Origin: Terriglobus aquaticus
GTDB taxonomy: Bacteria; Acidobacteriota; Terriglobia; Terriglobales; Acidobacteriaceae
DNA: 64,000 nucleotides
Reading direction: 5' to 3'
Assembly (NCBI RefSeq): GCF_025685415.1
Contig: NZ_JAGSYB010000001.1
Location: 1,860,001 to 1,924,000, forward strand
Shown: positions 33,442-43,051 of the stretch, one piece after another
How the letters are laid out: the number at the start of each line of letters is the position of its first letter
Numbering within the stretch: position 1 is the stretch's first letter
The notes under the pieces: model-generated
What the model saw: only the letters and a program-made list of their open reading frames with translations
Databases searched by the model: none
Told to the model about the DNA's origin: nothing
Made by a program: the position numbers and the translations under genes

Positions 33442-35060
33442 ACCGCCTCCGTCTGGCCGCTCAACGACATGAGCCGCGACTGGTTCAGGTCCAGTTCCCG
33501 CTCCAACGTTCGATGCAACGGATCGCTGATGCGACCCTGGTCCCGCAGCTCCAGCAACGCCTTGCGTTCCACCGCGGTCGTCTCCTGCAGGATCTTCAGC
33601 AGTGGGCTCAAGTGGACGCCCTGCGTCACTTCCGGACCGCAGTCGCTAATCAAATCGAGCCGGTGCGAATACTGGTGCAACAGGTCTTCGTAGGTGTGAT
33701 CGTTTTCGTGATCCTGCGCCCGCTCCTGTTTCAGGTGCTCGACCGCTGCGCGCATGATGATGCGCCGCGCCTCGCCCTCTTCGCAGTAGGCGGACATATC
33801 TTCGCGCAGGCGCAGCGCGCGCACCAGCCACGGCAGCGATATGCCTTGCAGCACGAGTGTCACCAGGATCACGGCAAAGGTGAGAAAGATGATCAGGTTG
33901 CGCTGCGGAAAGGGCTGCCCGTACTCGCGTGTGTAGGGCAGGCTATACGCCGCGGCCAGCGCGACCACGCCACGCATCCCGGTCCAGCCAATCACGAAGA
34001 CCCCACGTGGGCTCGTGATGGTCGTCTCATGGTGCAGCACGCGGCGCATCCGGTTCGCAAACGCCGCCCCGGGATACACATAGATCAGGCGCAGCGCGAT
34101 CAGCACCACGCTGAACACCGCACCATACAAGAACAACTTGCCGCGACCGTACCCGCCCAGGCCTTCCAGCACTGCCGGCAGTTGCAGACCCAGCAGAATG
34201 AACACCAGACCGTTCAGCAGGAACTCCAGAGCTTCCCACACGGAATACGCCTGCAGTCTCGTATTCGCGGAAAAGAATCGTGCCGACTGCCGGCTCAGCA
34301 GCAGCCCGCAGGTGACCACCGCAATCACGCCCGAAGCGTGGATCGCCTCGCCCGCCAGGTAGCACGTGTACGGGGTGATGATGGTGATGGCAATTTCAAC
34401 AGGTCCGTCATCGATCCAGCGCTCCATCCAGGCCACGCCCATGCCCACAGCGGCGCCCACTCCCAGGCCGCCCGCCAACAGCCACAGCAGCCGCAGGACT
34501 CCGTCGTGCACGGTAGGCGTCGAGCCTTCCGTCAGCATCGCTACGCCGAACTCCAGCGCAAGCAGGCCCGTTGCGTCGTTCAACAGGCTTTCGCCTTCCA
34601 GGATGTCCACGATGCGCTGCGGCATGCCGACCTTCTTCGCAACAGAGCTAGCCGCCACCGCGTCGGTTGTGCTGACCACCGCACCCAGCAGAAAGCCCAT
34701 GCGCCAGTCGAACTCGGGCAGGAAGTGGTGAGCCGTATATGCGACACCGATGGCGGTGAAAAATACCAGGCCAAAGGCGAGCGACACAATCGATGGCAGA
34801 TTGAACTTGAACTCACGCCATGATGTGGACCACGCCGCGCTGAACAGCAACGGCGGCAGGAAGACAAGAAACACCACATCCGGCGGCAGAGGGATGCGCG
34901 GCAGGTGAGGCAGCAGTGACGCACCGAGCCCGACCAGCACCAGCACGATCGGGTACGACAGCGATAGCCGGCGCGCCACGCCACTGATCACCGCCACCGC
35001 AATCATGAGTCCCAACAACAGCAGCTCCAGCGTGTGAATCGGGGTCATGCTGCCAAACAT
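33438..35060 (-). CDS. CPA1-family Na+/H+ antiporter
   Basis: The 540-residue protein has about 12 membrane helices over the first 400 residues. Motifs include FLVFLPPLLFSAAW, VSTTDAVAASSVAKK, GESLLNDATGLLALE (the ND ion-binding pair) and GWTGMRGVVALAAA. The C-terminal 130 residues are cytoplasmic and helical (ERAQDHENDHTYEDLLHQYS). It exports Na+ for H+ and controls internal pH. The overlap of its stop with the DHH phosphoesterase start suggests shared transcription. Confidence 0.92.
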   Translation of the reverse strand: MFGSMTPIHTLELLLLGLMIAVAVISGVARRLSLSYPIVLVLVGLGASLLPHLPRIPLPPDVVFLVFLPPLLFSAAWSTSWREFKFNLPSIVSLAFGLVFFTAIGVAYTAHHFLPEFDWRMGFLLGAVVSTTDAVAASSVAKKVGMPQRIVDILEGESLLNDATGLLALEFGVAMLTEGSTPTVHDGVLRLLWLLAGGLGVGAAVGMGVAWMERWIDDGPVEIAITIITPYTCYLAGEAIHASGVIAVVTCGLLLSRQSARFFSANTRLQAYSVWEALEFLLNGLVFILLGLQLPAVLEGLGGYGRGKLFLYGAVFSVVLIALRLIYVYPGAAFANRMRRVLHHETTITSPRGVFVIGWTGMRGVVALAAAYSLPYTREYGQPFPQRNLIIFLTFAVILVTLVLQGISLPWLVRALRLREDMSAYCEEGEARRIIMRAAVEHLKQERAQDHENDHTYEDLLHQYSHRLDLISDCGPEVTQGVHLSPLLKILQETTAVERKALLELRDQGRISDPLHRTLERELDLNQSRLMSLSGQTEAV

Positions 35061-35170
35061 AGCTTCAGGTTAGCCCACCCGGCCCGCCTTCCCGGTGCAA
35101 GGTGCAGGCGAAGACTCCGGCGGACGAGGGCTCCTCGACCGCAGCACCGCTCGCGTATCGTTAGGACGGG

Positions 35171-36202
35171 ATGGCCCCCGACCAGCAAACAATCAGCGAC
35201 GCGGGCCAGGACTCGCGTGACGACGCGCTTATCCCAAGCGCCAAGGGCAATGCGGGACCAAACCGCAGGCCGTTGCAGCCCATGCTAGGTGTGCTGCTGT
35301 TTATGTCGATGGTGGCGGGCGTCGCGGCAATACTGAACACCATCCTCAAGCACTACATCCCATCGCAACCCGCCTTCCGCGTCGTTCCTCTCGCGAACAG
35401 CTTTCTGCAGAGTGCCGCGCTCGGGATCGCCGTGGCCGCTGCAACTTCAACGCTCGCCTGGGCAGAGCGGCGCACCCTTGCCAGTTACGGCTTGATTTCC
35501 AAGCACCCTGTGCGCAATCTGCTGGGCGGCGCGCTGGCAGGCGTTGCCCTGCTTTCAGCGGTCGTGCTGTTACTGCACCAATTGGACCTGCTCGTCTTCC
35601 GCGGGCAGGTGCTCTTTGGGGCCGCGGCGGAATGGAAGCTGGCCGTGCGCTCCGCTGTCTTCTTCGGTGTAGCAGCCTTCGCAGAAGAGGGCCTGGTCCG
35701 CGGCTACCTGCAATACGCGCTCACGCGTGCATTCTCGAGGTTCTTCCGCCGCATCCTGAGCCCCGAAGGCAGTGCCCGTGCGCGTGTCGCGCCCGCGTTC
35801 TGGACGTCCACACTCCTGCTGTCCAGCCTCTTCGCCATCCTGCAGCAGGTCTACACGGCCCGCAGCCACCTGGTCCTCCTGAACTCGTTCCTCTTCGGCC
35901 TGCTGATGGCATTCAGCCTGTGGCGCACCGGTTCGCTCTGGTGGGCCCTGGGCTTCCACACGGCCTGGGACTGGGCGCAGAGCTTCCTGTGGGGTGTGCC
36001 CAACAGCGGCGTTCGCATGCCCGACCACCTGTTCCTGACCGAGGCCACCGGCTCTGCCCTGCGCAGCGGCGGATCCATCGGTCCGGAAGGCAGCGCCTAT
36101 ACGGCAGGCGCGCTCGCCGCCGGTGTAGCGATCCTGATGCTCTTGCACCGCAACCGCGTCTACCCTGACCTGTGGAACGGGCACGAGAGCGGCGACGCAT
36201 AG
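35171..36202 (+). CDS. CPBP-type intramembrane metalloprotease homologue
   Basis: The 343-residue polytopic membrane protein carries the first active-site motif AEEGLVRGYLQ and the third motif LGFHTAWDWAQSF. The middle motif, normally Phe-x-x-x-His, reads FAILQQ here, so one expected histidine is missing or shifted. Members (CAAX prenyl endopeptidase Rce1-like or bacteriocin-processing) cut within membranes; substrates in bacteria are mostly unknown. The altered motif makes protease activity doubtful. It is divergent from the antiporter, with 110 bases between them. Confidence 0.78.
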   Translation: MAPDQQTISDAGQDSRDDALIPSAKGNAGPNRRPLQPMLGVLLFMSMVAGVAAILNTILKHYIPSQPAFRVVPLANSFLQSAALGIAVAAATSTLAWAERRTLASYGLISKHPVRNLLGGALAGVALLSAVVLLLHQLDLLVFRGQVLFGAAAEWKLAVRSAVFFGVAAFAEEGLVRGYLQYALTRAFSRFFRRILSPEGSARARVAPAFWTSTLLLSSLFAILQQVYTARSHLVLLNSFLFGLLMAFSLWRTGSLWWALGFHTAWDWAQSFLWGVPNSGVRMPDHLFLTEATGSALRSGGSIGPEGSAYTAGALAAGVAILMLLHRNRVYPDLWNGHESGDA

Positions 36203-36304
36203 CCACTTCCAACAAGAACTGTTCCTGACCGCCTTGACTCGCGTCGGAGCATCTCCGCAGCGTCTTTCCGGCGCCCGGATCCCGCCTCTATCCTCTAAAC
36301 AGCA

Positions 36305-39016
36305 ATGCCGACCGCAACAACCGCCCCCAAGCGCCTGACTCCCACGGCCTATCGACGCAACCGGCGTATGCGTCGCGGTATCGCCGTTGTCGTGACGCTG
36401 CTGGTCCTGGCGGCCGTTGCCACGATCGCCGCCCGACTGTGGCTGCGCCATGCCATCGCCGCAGGCGCACCGACACTGGACGGCACACTGCACGTCTCCG
36501 GTCTTTCAGCGCCGGTCCGTGTTCGACGCGACGCCTACGGCATTCCGCACATCCAGGCTGCCAACGAAGATGACCTTCTGGTGGCGCAAGGGTATGTGAC
36601 CGCGCAGGATCGCCTGTGGCAGATGGATATGCTGCGGCGCCATGCCGCCGGTGAACTCGCGGAGATTCTTGGCTCCGACATGCTCGAGCACGACCGCACC
36701 CAGCGCTACCTGCAACTGCGCGCCGTCGCGGACCGCAGCGTCGACGAGCTCGATCCTGCCGAGCGTCACGCCCTCGAGCAGTACAGCCGCGGCGTCAACG
36801 CCGCCATCGCCGCCGCGGAGAACGGTTCAGGCGCGCTTCCCGCCGAGTTCCGCCTGCTGGGGTACACACCGCGCCCGTGGACGCCGCGCGATTCGCTGCT
36901 GGTCGGCTTCGCCATGGCACAGGACCTGAGCACCGGCTACCCCAACAAGCTGAACCGCGAAGCCGTGACGGCCGACCTGTCGCCGGAGATGGCGGCAGAC
37001 CTCTACCCCACGACCACCTTCCGCGACCACCCGCCGGCGGAGGGTCACAAGGACTTATCCGCACCGCGCGAAATGATCGAAATCCCGCTGGACGATTCGC
37101 AGGTGAAACTCGAAGCACCGCAACAGTTCGAGGACCATCTTCGCGACCTGCAACATGCAAACGCGATCCTGGCGGCCAGCGTCTCCGGCCTGCGCTGCGA
37201 TGGCTGCACCGCCGGCTCCAACAACTGGGTGGTCAGCGGTGCCCGCTCCGCCAGCGGCAAGCCCATGCTGGCCAACGACATGCACCTGAGCATCACGGTG
37301 CCCGGCATCTGGTACACGGCAACCCTGGACGCCCCAAACCTGAGCGTTGCCGGCGTGACCCTGCCCGGCGTCCCGTACGTGATCGTGGGTCACAATAGCC
37401 ACGTCGCCTGGGGCTTTACCAACTCTTCTGCCGACGCGCAGGACTTGTACGTCGAGCAGCGTCACGGCGACACCTACACCGCCAGCGATGGCTCCTCACA
37501 GCCAATTGAGCACCGCACGGAGACCATCCTCGTCAAGCACGGCCTGAACACCACGCTGGACATTGCCTTCACCCGCCACGGTGGCGTCGCCACTCCCATC
37601 CTCACCCCGCTCTTCCCGCACGAGAAGCGCACGCTCGCCCTGCGATGGACGCTGTACGACCCCGGCTTTGCCAGCATGCCGTTCGACCGCGCCAACCGCG
37701 CCGGCACCGGCGCGGAGCTCGAAGAGGCCTTCCGCAACTTCGGCGGACCGTCGCAGAACCTGGTCTGGGGGGACGACAGCGGCCACATCGGCTACCACCT
37801 CATCGGCTTTGTTCCCCTGCGCAACGCACCAGCCGTCGGCAGCACGGTCACATTTGCGCAGTCTGGCGAACAGAGTCCCACGGTTCCGCCCTCCCTCGCG
37901 GACGACTCCACTCCCATCGGTGTGGACGGCAATCCCATCCTCCCCTCCGCCAGTGCTCCAGGCTCGCCCTCGCCCCAGGCGTCTACGGCTCCGCAGAGTC
38001 CCTCGTCGGCACAGACGGGCTCGACCGCATTTGTGCCCATCTCCGGGCATCACGCACTGGCTCCGGTGCCTGTTCCGGCCGGCCAGTACGAGTGGGCGCA
38101 GCGCATCCCCTACGATCAGCTTCCGCGGGTCACCGATCCCGCCTCCGGCATTCTGGCCACGGCGAACGCGCGGATCACCTCCGATTCTTACCCGTACCCC
38201 ATCTCGCTCGACTGGGAAGCCCCATACCGCAATGAGCGCATCTGGCGCGCCCTGGGCGACCGCACCGGACTCACCCCAGCGGACATGACCGCCTTGCAGG
38301 ACGACGTGTTCTCCGCATTCGACCGCACGCTAGCCGAGCGCGTCGCCTATGCCGTCGACCACGTCAAGTCGCCCTCCAAGCGGGCACGCGAGGCCGCCAA
38401 CCTGCTTCGCTCGTGGGATGGCCGGGTGACGCTCGAGGCCGCGCAGCCCAACATCACGCAGGCGGTGCGGTCGGCACTCCTGACCATCCTGCTGGAGCCT
38501 CGCCTCGGCCGCGACGGCCTTCTGCTGTACACACCGCACGCACGCGCCTATGCCCTGGAAATGCTGATCGAGCATGCTCAGCCTCGCTGGCTGCCGGCCG
38601 GCTATGCGGATTGGAACGCGCTTCTAGCTGCTGCCCTGGAACGCGGCCTGAAGGACGCGCACGCTCCCGGGAAGCTCAGCACCTGGCGATGGTCGGGCAT
38701 GAACCGCATTGCTCTTGGCCACCCCGTCTTCGCAAAGACTTGGTACCTGCGCTGGCTCTCGGGTGCCGGCAGCGTGGAAGCGCCGCTGCCCGGCAACGCG
38801 TACACCGTCCACGTCGCGTCCGGCATCCACGGTGCAAGCGAGCGATTCGTCGTCGATCTGGCCCAACCGGAGCAGGGCACCATGACATTGCCTCTGGGCG
38901 AGAGCGGCAACTTCCGCTCGCCGTACTTCGCCAATCAGTTCCCGGCCTGGTCCACCGGCAAACCCCTGCCCATGACCGGCGCCGCCGCAACGCACCAGCT
39001 CACCTTGGCACCCTAG
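36305..39016 (+). CDS. Penicillin-acylase-family Ntn-hydrolase
   Basis: The 903-residue precursor has an N-terminal membrane anchor or signal (about 24-46). An alpha-chain region (VRRDAYGIPHIQAANEDDLLVAQGYV) is followed by the autoproteolysis site TAGSNNWVVSG; the nucleophile Ser is residue 305, coded at 37217-37219, and would become the beta-chain N-terminus. MLANDMHLS and GHNSHVAWGFTNS follow as expected. Family members hydrolyse amide bonds in penicillins, acyl-homoserine lactones or other N-acyl compounds in the periplasm. A low-complexity P/S/A insert (about 535-575) is coded near 37920-38020. The native substrate is unknown. Confidence 0.9.
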   Translation: MPTATTAPKRLTPTAYRRNRRMRRGIAVVVTLLVLAAVATIAARLWLRHAIAAGAPTLDGTLHVSGLSAPVRVRRDAYGIPHIQAANEDDLLVAQGYVTAQDRLWQMDMLRRHAAGELAEILGSDMLEHDRTQRYLQLRAVADRSVDELDPAERHALEQYSRGVNAAIAAAENGSGALPAEFRLLGYTPRPWTPRDSLLVGFAMAQDLSTGYPNKLNREAVTADLSPEMAADLYPTTTFRDHPPAEGHKDLSAPREMIEIPLDDSQVKLEAPQQFEDHLRDLQHANAILAASVSGLRCDGCTAGSNNWVVSGARSASGKPMLANDMHLSITVPGIWYTATLDAPNLSVAGVTLPGVPYVIVGHNSHVAWGFTNSSADAQDLYVEQRHGDTYTASDGSSQPIEHRTETILVKHGLNTTLDIAFTRHGGVATPILTPLFPHEKRTLALRWTLYDPGFASMPFDRANRAGTGAELEEAFRNFGGPSQNLVWGDDSGHIGYHLIGFVPLRNAPAVGSTVTFAQSGEQSPTVPPSLADDSTPIGVDGNPILPSASAPGSPSPQASTAPQSPSSAQTGSTAFVPISGHHALAPVPVPAGQYEWAQRIPYDQLPRVTDPASGILATANARITSDSYPYPISLDWEAPYRNERIWRALGDRTGLTPADMTALQDDVFSAFDRTLAERVAYAVDHVKSPSKRAREAANLLRSWDGRVTLEAAQPNITQAVRSALLTILLEPRLGRDGLLLYTPHARAYALEMLIEHAQPRWLPAGYADWNALLAAALERGLKDAHAPGKLSTWRWSGMNRIALGHPVFAKTWYLRWLSGAGSVEAPLPGNAYTVHVASGIHGASERFVVDLAQPEQGTMTLPLGESGNFRSPYFANQFPAWSTGKPLPMTGAAATHQLTLAP

Positions 39017-39028
39017 CTCGCCGCGTCC

Positions 39029-40780
39029 ATGTCCTCCGTCTCCCAGCCGACGTTGACCAGCCCGAACGCAAGACGCATCTTGCCGTACGCCGCGATTCTC
39101 GCGGCAGCCCTGCTTGCCATTCTGCCGCTTCTGCTCCATGGCCCGAGCTGTGGTCACGACCTCCCCTTCCACCTGCTCAACTGGATGGACGCGGCGCACC
39201 AATGGCGCGCTGGCGTTCTGCGACCGTGGTGGTGCGCCGCCGCCGCGTGGAACGCCGGCGAGGCTCGCTTCCTCTTCTACCCGCCGCTGTCATGGACGCT
39301 GGGCGGTCTGCTTACTGCAGCCTTCGGCGCCGCTCGCGCCCCGCTGGCGTACACCTTCGTCGCCCTGGCCCTCTGCGGCGTCACCATGCGGCGCTTCCTG
39401 TCCGAGTTCGTCAGCGCCCCGCTCGCCCTGGTGGGTGGATGCCTGTACCTTGCTCACCCGTATCTGCTCTTCACCGCGACCGAGCGCACCGCCTACGCAG
39501 AACTGCTCGCGTCCGCCTGGCTGCCGTGGATGCTGCGCGAGCTGTTCCGGGAACGCATCTCCGCCGCAAGGCTCGCTTTGCCGGTGGCGTTGCTGTGGCT
39601 GACCAACACGCCGTCTTCCGTTCTGGCCACCTACACGCTCGCGGTAGTCCTCGGGGTCCGCGCCGCGGTTGCACTCCGCCGTGGGCAGCCCCTGCTCAGA
39701 CCTCTGCTACTACCTGCCGTAGCCGGCTACCTGTGGGGCGTCGCGCTTTCCGCGATCTTTCTCTTGCCTGCGCTGGTGCAGCACAGTGCCGTCGAGGTGG
39801 GACAGGCCTTCAGCAGCGGCATGCGCCCGGAGGACGGCACCCTATTCACACACACGGGCGAGCCGCTCCACGACCAGGTAGTTCACCAGGCCTCGATTCT
39901 TGCCGTGCTTCTGGTGGGCGCCGCTGCCTTGGCGGGGCTGCTCTGGCTCGCCCAGCGTGGCCGGACGGAGCGCCTTCACGGCATGCGCGACCTGACGCTG
40001 CAGCGATCCGCTGGCAAGGGAATCGTGCAGCCTGCATTTCTGCTGCTCACGGTCCTCGTCACCTTCCTGCTCACGCCGGCAAGCCTCCTGCTGTGGCACC
40101 ACCTGCCGGAATTGCACTTCCTCCAGTTCCCGTGGCGCATTCTCATGCTGCAGGGCGTCCTGACTGTCGCCTCAATCGTCTCCGCGATCCGAGTCCGGCT
40201 ACGCTACCGCGTCGCGATCCCGGTCGCGCTGCTGGCCGTCTTCGCGCTGAGCTTCGCCGCGCACCACAGCTATGCCCAGGCGTGCGACGACGAAGATCTG
40301 CCCACCAGCCTGCAGGCGCAATACACCAGCGGCTCCGGCTTTGAACCGTACGACGAATACACGCCCAGGGACGCCGACAACGACCTGCTCCACCCCGGCG
40401 AGCCAGCCGCATGGACAGCGGAGGAGTCATCCGCGCCTCCGCCACCCGTTGCGCAGGCCCACGCTCACGCTGTCGGAACGGGATCGCCCGGAATCCTGAC
40501 CATCCAGGCGGAACCACGCCCCGGCGACCACTTCCTCATCGTTCGCCAGCGCGCCTTTCGCAATTGGCACGTGATCCTCGACGGCGTGCCTGTTCCCCAG
40601 ACCGTCGACCGCGACGACGACCTGCTCGCCGTTCCGATCACAGGCGGCGTGCCACACACCCTGACTCTGCGTTACGAGTGGAGCCCCGACCAGGTCGCCG
40701 GAGTCGTCATCTCGCTCTTGGCCACCGGCGGTTTCGTCGTGATTCGACGTCCCGCACGGCGACAGCTCGAAGCACCCTGA
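39029..40780 (+). CDS. Large polytopic membrane protein (GT-C-like)
   Basis: The 583-residue protein has about 11 hydrophobic segments between residues 17 and 430, then a soluble beta-rich C-terminal region and a last membrane helix (about 553-575). The N-terminal GPSCGHDLPFHLLNW has the HD-type loop of GT-C glycosyltransferase-like proteins sometimes annotated as 6-pyruvoyl-tetrahydropterin synthase-related. It starts 13 bases after the acylase gene. Polysaccharide or glycolipid assembly is the likely area, but no substrate can be assigned. Confidence 0.7.
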   Translation: MSSVSQPTLTSPNARRILPYAAILAAALLAILPLLLHGPSCGHDLPFHLLNWMDAAHQWRAGVLRPWWCAAAAWNAGEARFLFYPPLSWTLGGLLTAAFGAARAPLAYTFVALALCGVTMRRFLSEFVSAPLALVGGCLYLAHPYLLFTATERTAYAELLASAWLPWMLRELFRERISAARLALPVALLWLTNTPSSVLATYTLAVVLGVRAAVALRRGQPLLRPLLLPAVAGYLWGVALSAIFLLPALVQHSAVEVGQAFSSGMRPEDGTLFTHTGEPLHDQVVHQASILAVLLVGAAALAGLLWLAQRGRTERLHGMRDLTLQRSAGKGIVQPAFLLLTVLVTFLLTPASLLLWHHLPELHFLQFPWRILMLQGVLTVASIVSAIRVRLRYRVAIPVALLAVFALSFAAHHSYAQACDDEDLPTSLQAQYTSGSGFEPYDEYTPRDADNDLLHPGEPAAWTAEESSAPPPPVAQAHAHAVGTGSPGILTIQAEPRPGDHFLIVRQRAFRNWHVILDGVPVPQTVDRDDDLLAVPITGGVPHTLTLRYEWSPDQVAGVVISLLATGGFVVIRRPARRQLEAP

Positions 40781-40830
40781 CACCAAAGGACGCCCTCGTT
40801 CGTCCAGCTTTCGTACACTGGACCCATCCC

Positions 40831-41739
40831 ATGCCGCACTCTGTTCAAGACCTGCTCGCCGAAGGCGTTCGTCGGACCGACGAAGCGCTGGAGCGCCTTC
40901 TGCCCGGCCCCGACGTTCTGCCCCATTCCATCCATCGCGCCATGCGTCACAGCGTGTTCGCCGGCGGCAAGCGCCTGCGCCCGCTGCTGGCCATGGAGAC
41001 GGCTCGCGCCGTTGCCGGCAGCCTGCCCGCCGCTGCTGCCGACCTGGGTGCTGCGATTGAGATGATCCACACCTACTCGCTCATCCACGACGATCTGCCC
41101 GCGCTGGACAACGACGACTTGCGCCGCGGGAAACCGACCTGCCACGTCGCGTTCGGCGAAGCTACGGCCATCCTCGCCGGCGACGCCCTGCAAACCCTCG
41201 CCTACCAGACTCTCTCGCAACTGGACTGCCCTGCCGACGCCGCGGTGCAGATTGTCCGCGAGGTGGCGATCGCCACTGGCACCGGCGTCGGCGGCTCGCT
41301 CGCGCCCGGCATGATTGGCGGCCAGGTGATGGACATCGAAGGCGAAGGCCAGAAGCCAACAGCGGAACTGGTCGAAGCGATTCACCGCGCCAAGACCGGA
41401 GCGCTCATCACCGTCTCAATCGTCAGCGGCGGCCTGCTTGCCGGCGCAACCGCGAAACAGGTCGCGCACCTCCGCGCGTTCGGCGAGCGTGCGGGCCTGG
41501 CGTTCCAGATCGTCGACGACATCCTGGACGTGACTCAGACCTCAGAGGAACTCGGCAAGACCGCCGGCAAAGACACCGCAACGGAAAAGGCCACCTGGCC
41601 CGCCGTCTTCGGCCTGGAAGCCAGCCGCGAGCAGGCAGCCTCGCTCATCCGCGACGCTTTCACCGAGTTGGACGAGTTCGGCCCCGCCGCCGACAACCTG
41701 AAAGCGATCGCAAACTACCTGACCGAGCGCACCTACTAG
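40831..41739 (+). CDS. ispA: Polyprenyl (farnesyl/geranylgeranyl) diphosphate synthase
   Basis: The 302-residue trans-prenyltransferase has the first aspartate-rich motif IHDDLPALDNDDLRRGK and the second motif FQIVDDILDVT, with KRLRPLLAMETA near residue 50. It condenses isopentenyl diphosphate with an allylic diphosphate. The DDxxxxD form of the first motif and the small residues before it are typical of bacterial farnesyl/geranylgeranyl synthases. The start ATG at 40831 is supported by family alignment in memory. It supplies uppS and other prenyl pathways. The next gene follows after three bases. Confidence 0.92.
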   Translation: MPHSVQDLLAEGVRRTDEALERLLPGPDVLPHSIHRAMRHSVFAGGKRLRPLLAMETARAVAGSLPAAAADLGAAIEMIHTYSLIHDDLPALDNDDLRRGKPTCHVAFGEATAILAGDALQTLAYQTLSQLDCPADAAVQIVREVAIATGTGVGGSLAPGMIGGQVMDIEGEGQKPTAELVEAIHRAKTGALITVSIVSGGLLAGATAKQVAHLRAFGERAGLAFQIVDDILDVTQTSEELGKTAGKDTATEKATWPAVFGLEASREQAASLIRDAFTELDEFGPAADNLKAIANYLTERTY

Positions 41740-41742
41740 CGC

Positions 41743-42090
41743 ATGCTCAGCGAAGCCGAGGTCCTAGAAGCTCTCCGGGTCTGCTATGACCCGGAGCTTC
41801 GCGTCAACATCGTCGACATGGGGCGCGTGCAATCTGTCCACGTCGCTGTGGATACCGAGGCGCCCGGCAATGACCGACGTGTGAAGGTGACCGTCGACCT
41901 GTTGCCACGCGAGGAGCAGCAGGATGCGATGTTGTCTGCCCTCATCACCAATCGTCTGCTGGGCATCTACCAAATCTCTCGCACAACGGTGAACCTGCTC
42001 GAAGAACCGGCATGGTCGCCAGAGCGCATGTCCGACGCCGCTCGGCGCGAACTCAGCAAGCAGCGCGGCTTGATCCAGCTTGGGAACTGA
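41743..42090 (+). CDS. DUF59/MIP18-like metal-sulfur cluster protein
   Basis: The 115-residue protein begins LSEAEVLEALRVCYDPELRVNIVDMG, the family pattern of MIP18/SufT/PaaD-like proteins that help assemble iron-sulfur or other metal sites. The cysteine in RVCYDPE is not the usual conserved one, so the exact subgroup is unclear. It follows the prenyl synthase after three bases and is probably co-transcribed. The stop nearly touches the convergent membrane protein gene. Confidence 0.75.
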   Translation: MLSEAEVLEALRVCYDPELRVNIVDMGRVQSVHVAVDTEAPGNDRRVKVTVDLLPREEQQDAMLSALITNRLLGIYQISRTTVNLLEEPAWSPERMSDAARRELSKQRGLIQLGN

Positions 42091-42092
42091 AC

Positions 42093-42566
42093 TTAGCTGC
42101 GTACCAGCCCAACACTGCGCAGAATCACAGGGGAGAACGTAGCGAGCAGAGCGACGCACTCCAGCAGGACGAGCGTCGACGTGTCACGGTGTAACGCACT
42201 CAGCGTCCACGCCAGCAGGATCCAGAACGCCATGTCCGCACTGGCGGCCACGTAAACCCAGTCTGAAAACTTGTGCTGGTCGGTGAAGAAGTTCATCTCT
42301 CGCAGCATGGGATAGAGAGTCTCGGGCCGCAGCGTCAGGCGCAGCAGGAAGACCGGCGTCAGATTCACCAACAGAACAAGCGCAACCCACACGCCCCCGA
42401 GCGATGGGTACCGTGGCTCCACATACCAGGTGGCCGCCACCGTCAGCAGCACATTCAGCGTCGCCCCAGCGTTGACCGCCGCGGGAAAGTGCAGCATGTC
42501 GCCGAGGCGGTTCATCTCATTCAGCCGCTTGTCGCCACTGGTGGTCAGCGCGTACGCCATTTCCAC
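42093..42566 (-). CDS. Hypothetical four-helix membrane protein
   Basis: The 157-residue protein has four hydrophobic segments (about 32-48, 58-78, 105-122, 130-150) with short loops. No family is recognised. Its stop lies two bases from the stop of the DUF59-like gene on the other strand. A second ATG two codons in (MAYALTT) is an alternative start. Confidence 0.6.
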   Translation of the reverse strand: MEMAYALTTSGDKRLNEMNRLGDMLHFPAAVNAGATLNVLLTVAATWYVEPRYPSLGGVWVALVLLVNLTPVFLLRLTLRPETLYPMLREMNFFTDQHKFSDWVYVAASADMAFWILLAWTLSALHRDTSTLVLLECVALLATFSPVILRSVGLVRS

Positions 42567-42691
42567 GCCCTACTTTCTGCTGCAGAGTGGGAAGCGCCCT
42601 CGGAGCGAAGAGGCTGCCCGAAGTTCGCGAGGACTTTGGCTGAATTCCCCTCACCTTGACCAGGCGGCGCGATCGGCCCTCAGGTTGTGAC

Positions 42692-43015
42692 CTAATCGAG
42701 ATCGAACTCGCGCAGAGGTCGTCCGGTGTCTGGCGACTCCTTCGCCTTTCGGAATGCCTCTTCGAACTTCTTGCTCAGGATGTCGTCGCGGTTCTTCTGC
42801 GCTTCGACCGATTGCGCGAAGAGCGAGTCGCGCCTGGCGTTCTGCTCGCGCAAGCCCTGCGCGGCCGCGGACAGGTCTTCAAAGGTCTTCTTGCGCGGCG
42901 CCGAAGTATGGCTGATCACGCTCTGCGTCACCGGATCGATGCGCAACACCGCGCCGCAATCCGGACACAGCACCTCAAACCCGATTGCCTTCGCCGCTGC
43001 CTGCTTCTTCGCCAT
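42692..43015 (-). CDS. Small zinc-ribbon-like protein
   Basis: The 107-residue protein has an N-terminal EVLCPDCGAVLRIDPVT, half of a zinc ribbon with one CxxC, then a basic/acidic helical region rich in Q, E and K. The second zinc pair is missing, so the metal site would need a partner chain or dimer. It starts 36 bases before the end of the BshC gene, on the same strand and downstream of it. Function is unknown. Confidence 0.7.
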   Translation of the reverse strand: MAKKQAAAKAIGFEVLCPDCGAVLRIDPVTQSVISHTSAPRKKTFEDLSAAAQGLREQNARRDSLFAQSVEAQKNRDDILSKKFEEAFRKAKESPDTGRPLREFDLD

Positions 43016-43051
43016 GCACGCGATTCTACTGTGACTCGAATTCGGCTGCGA

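Noticed and set aside
38413-40344. Long plus-strand frame over the end of the acylase gene and the membrane protein gene
   Set aside because: It crosses two well-supported genes in another frame and is arginine/proline-rich.
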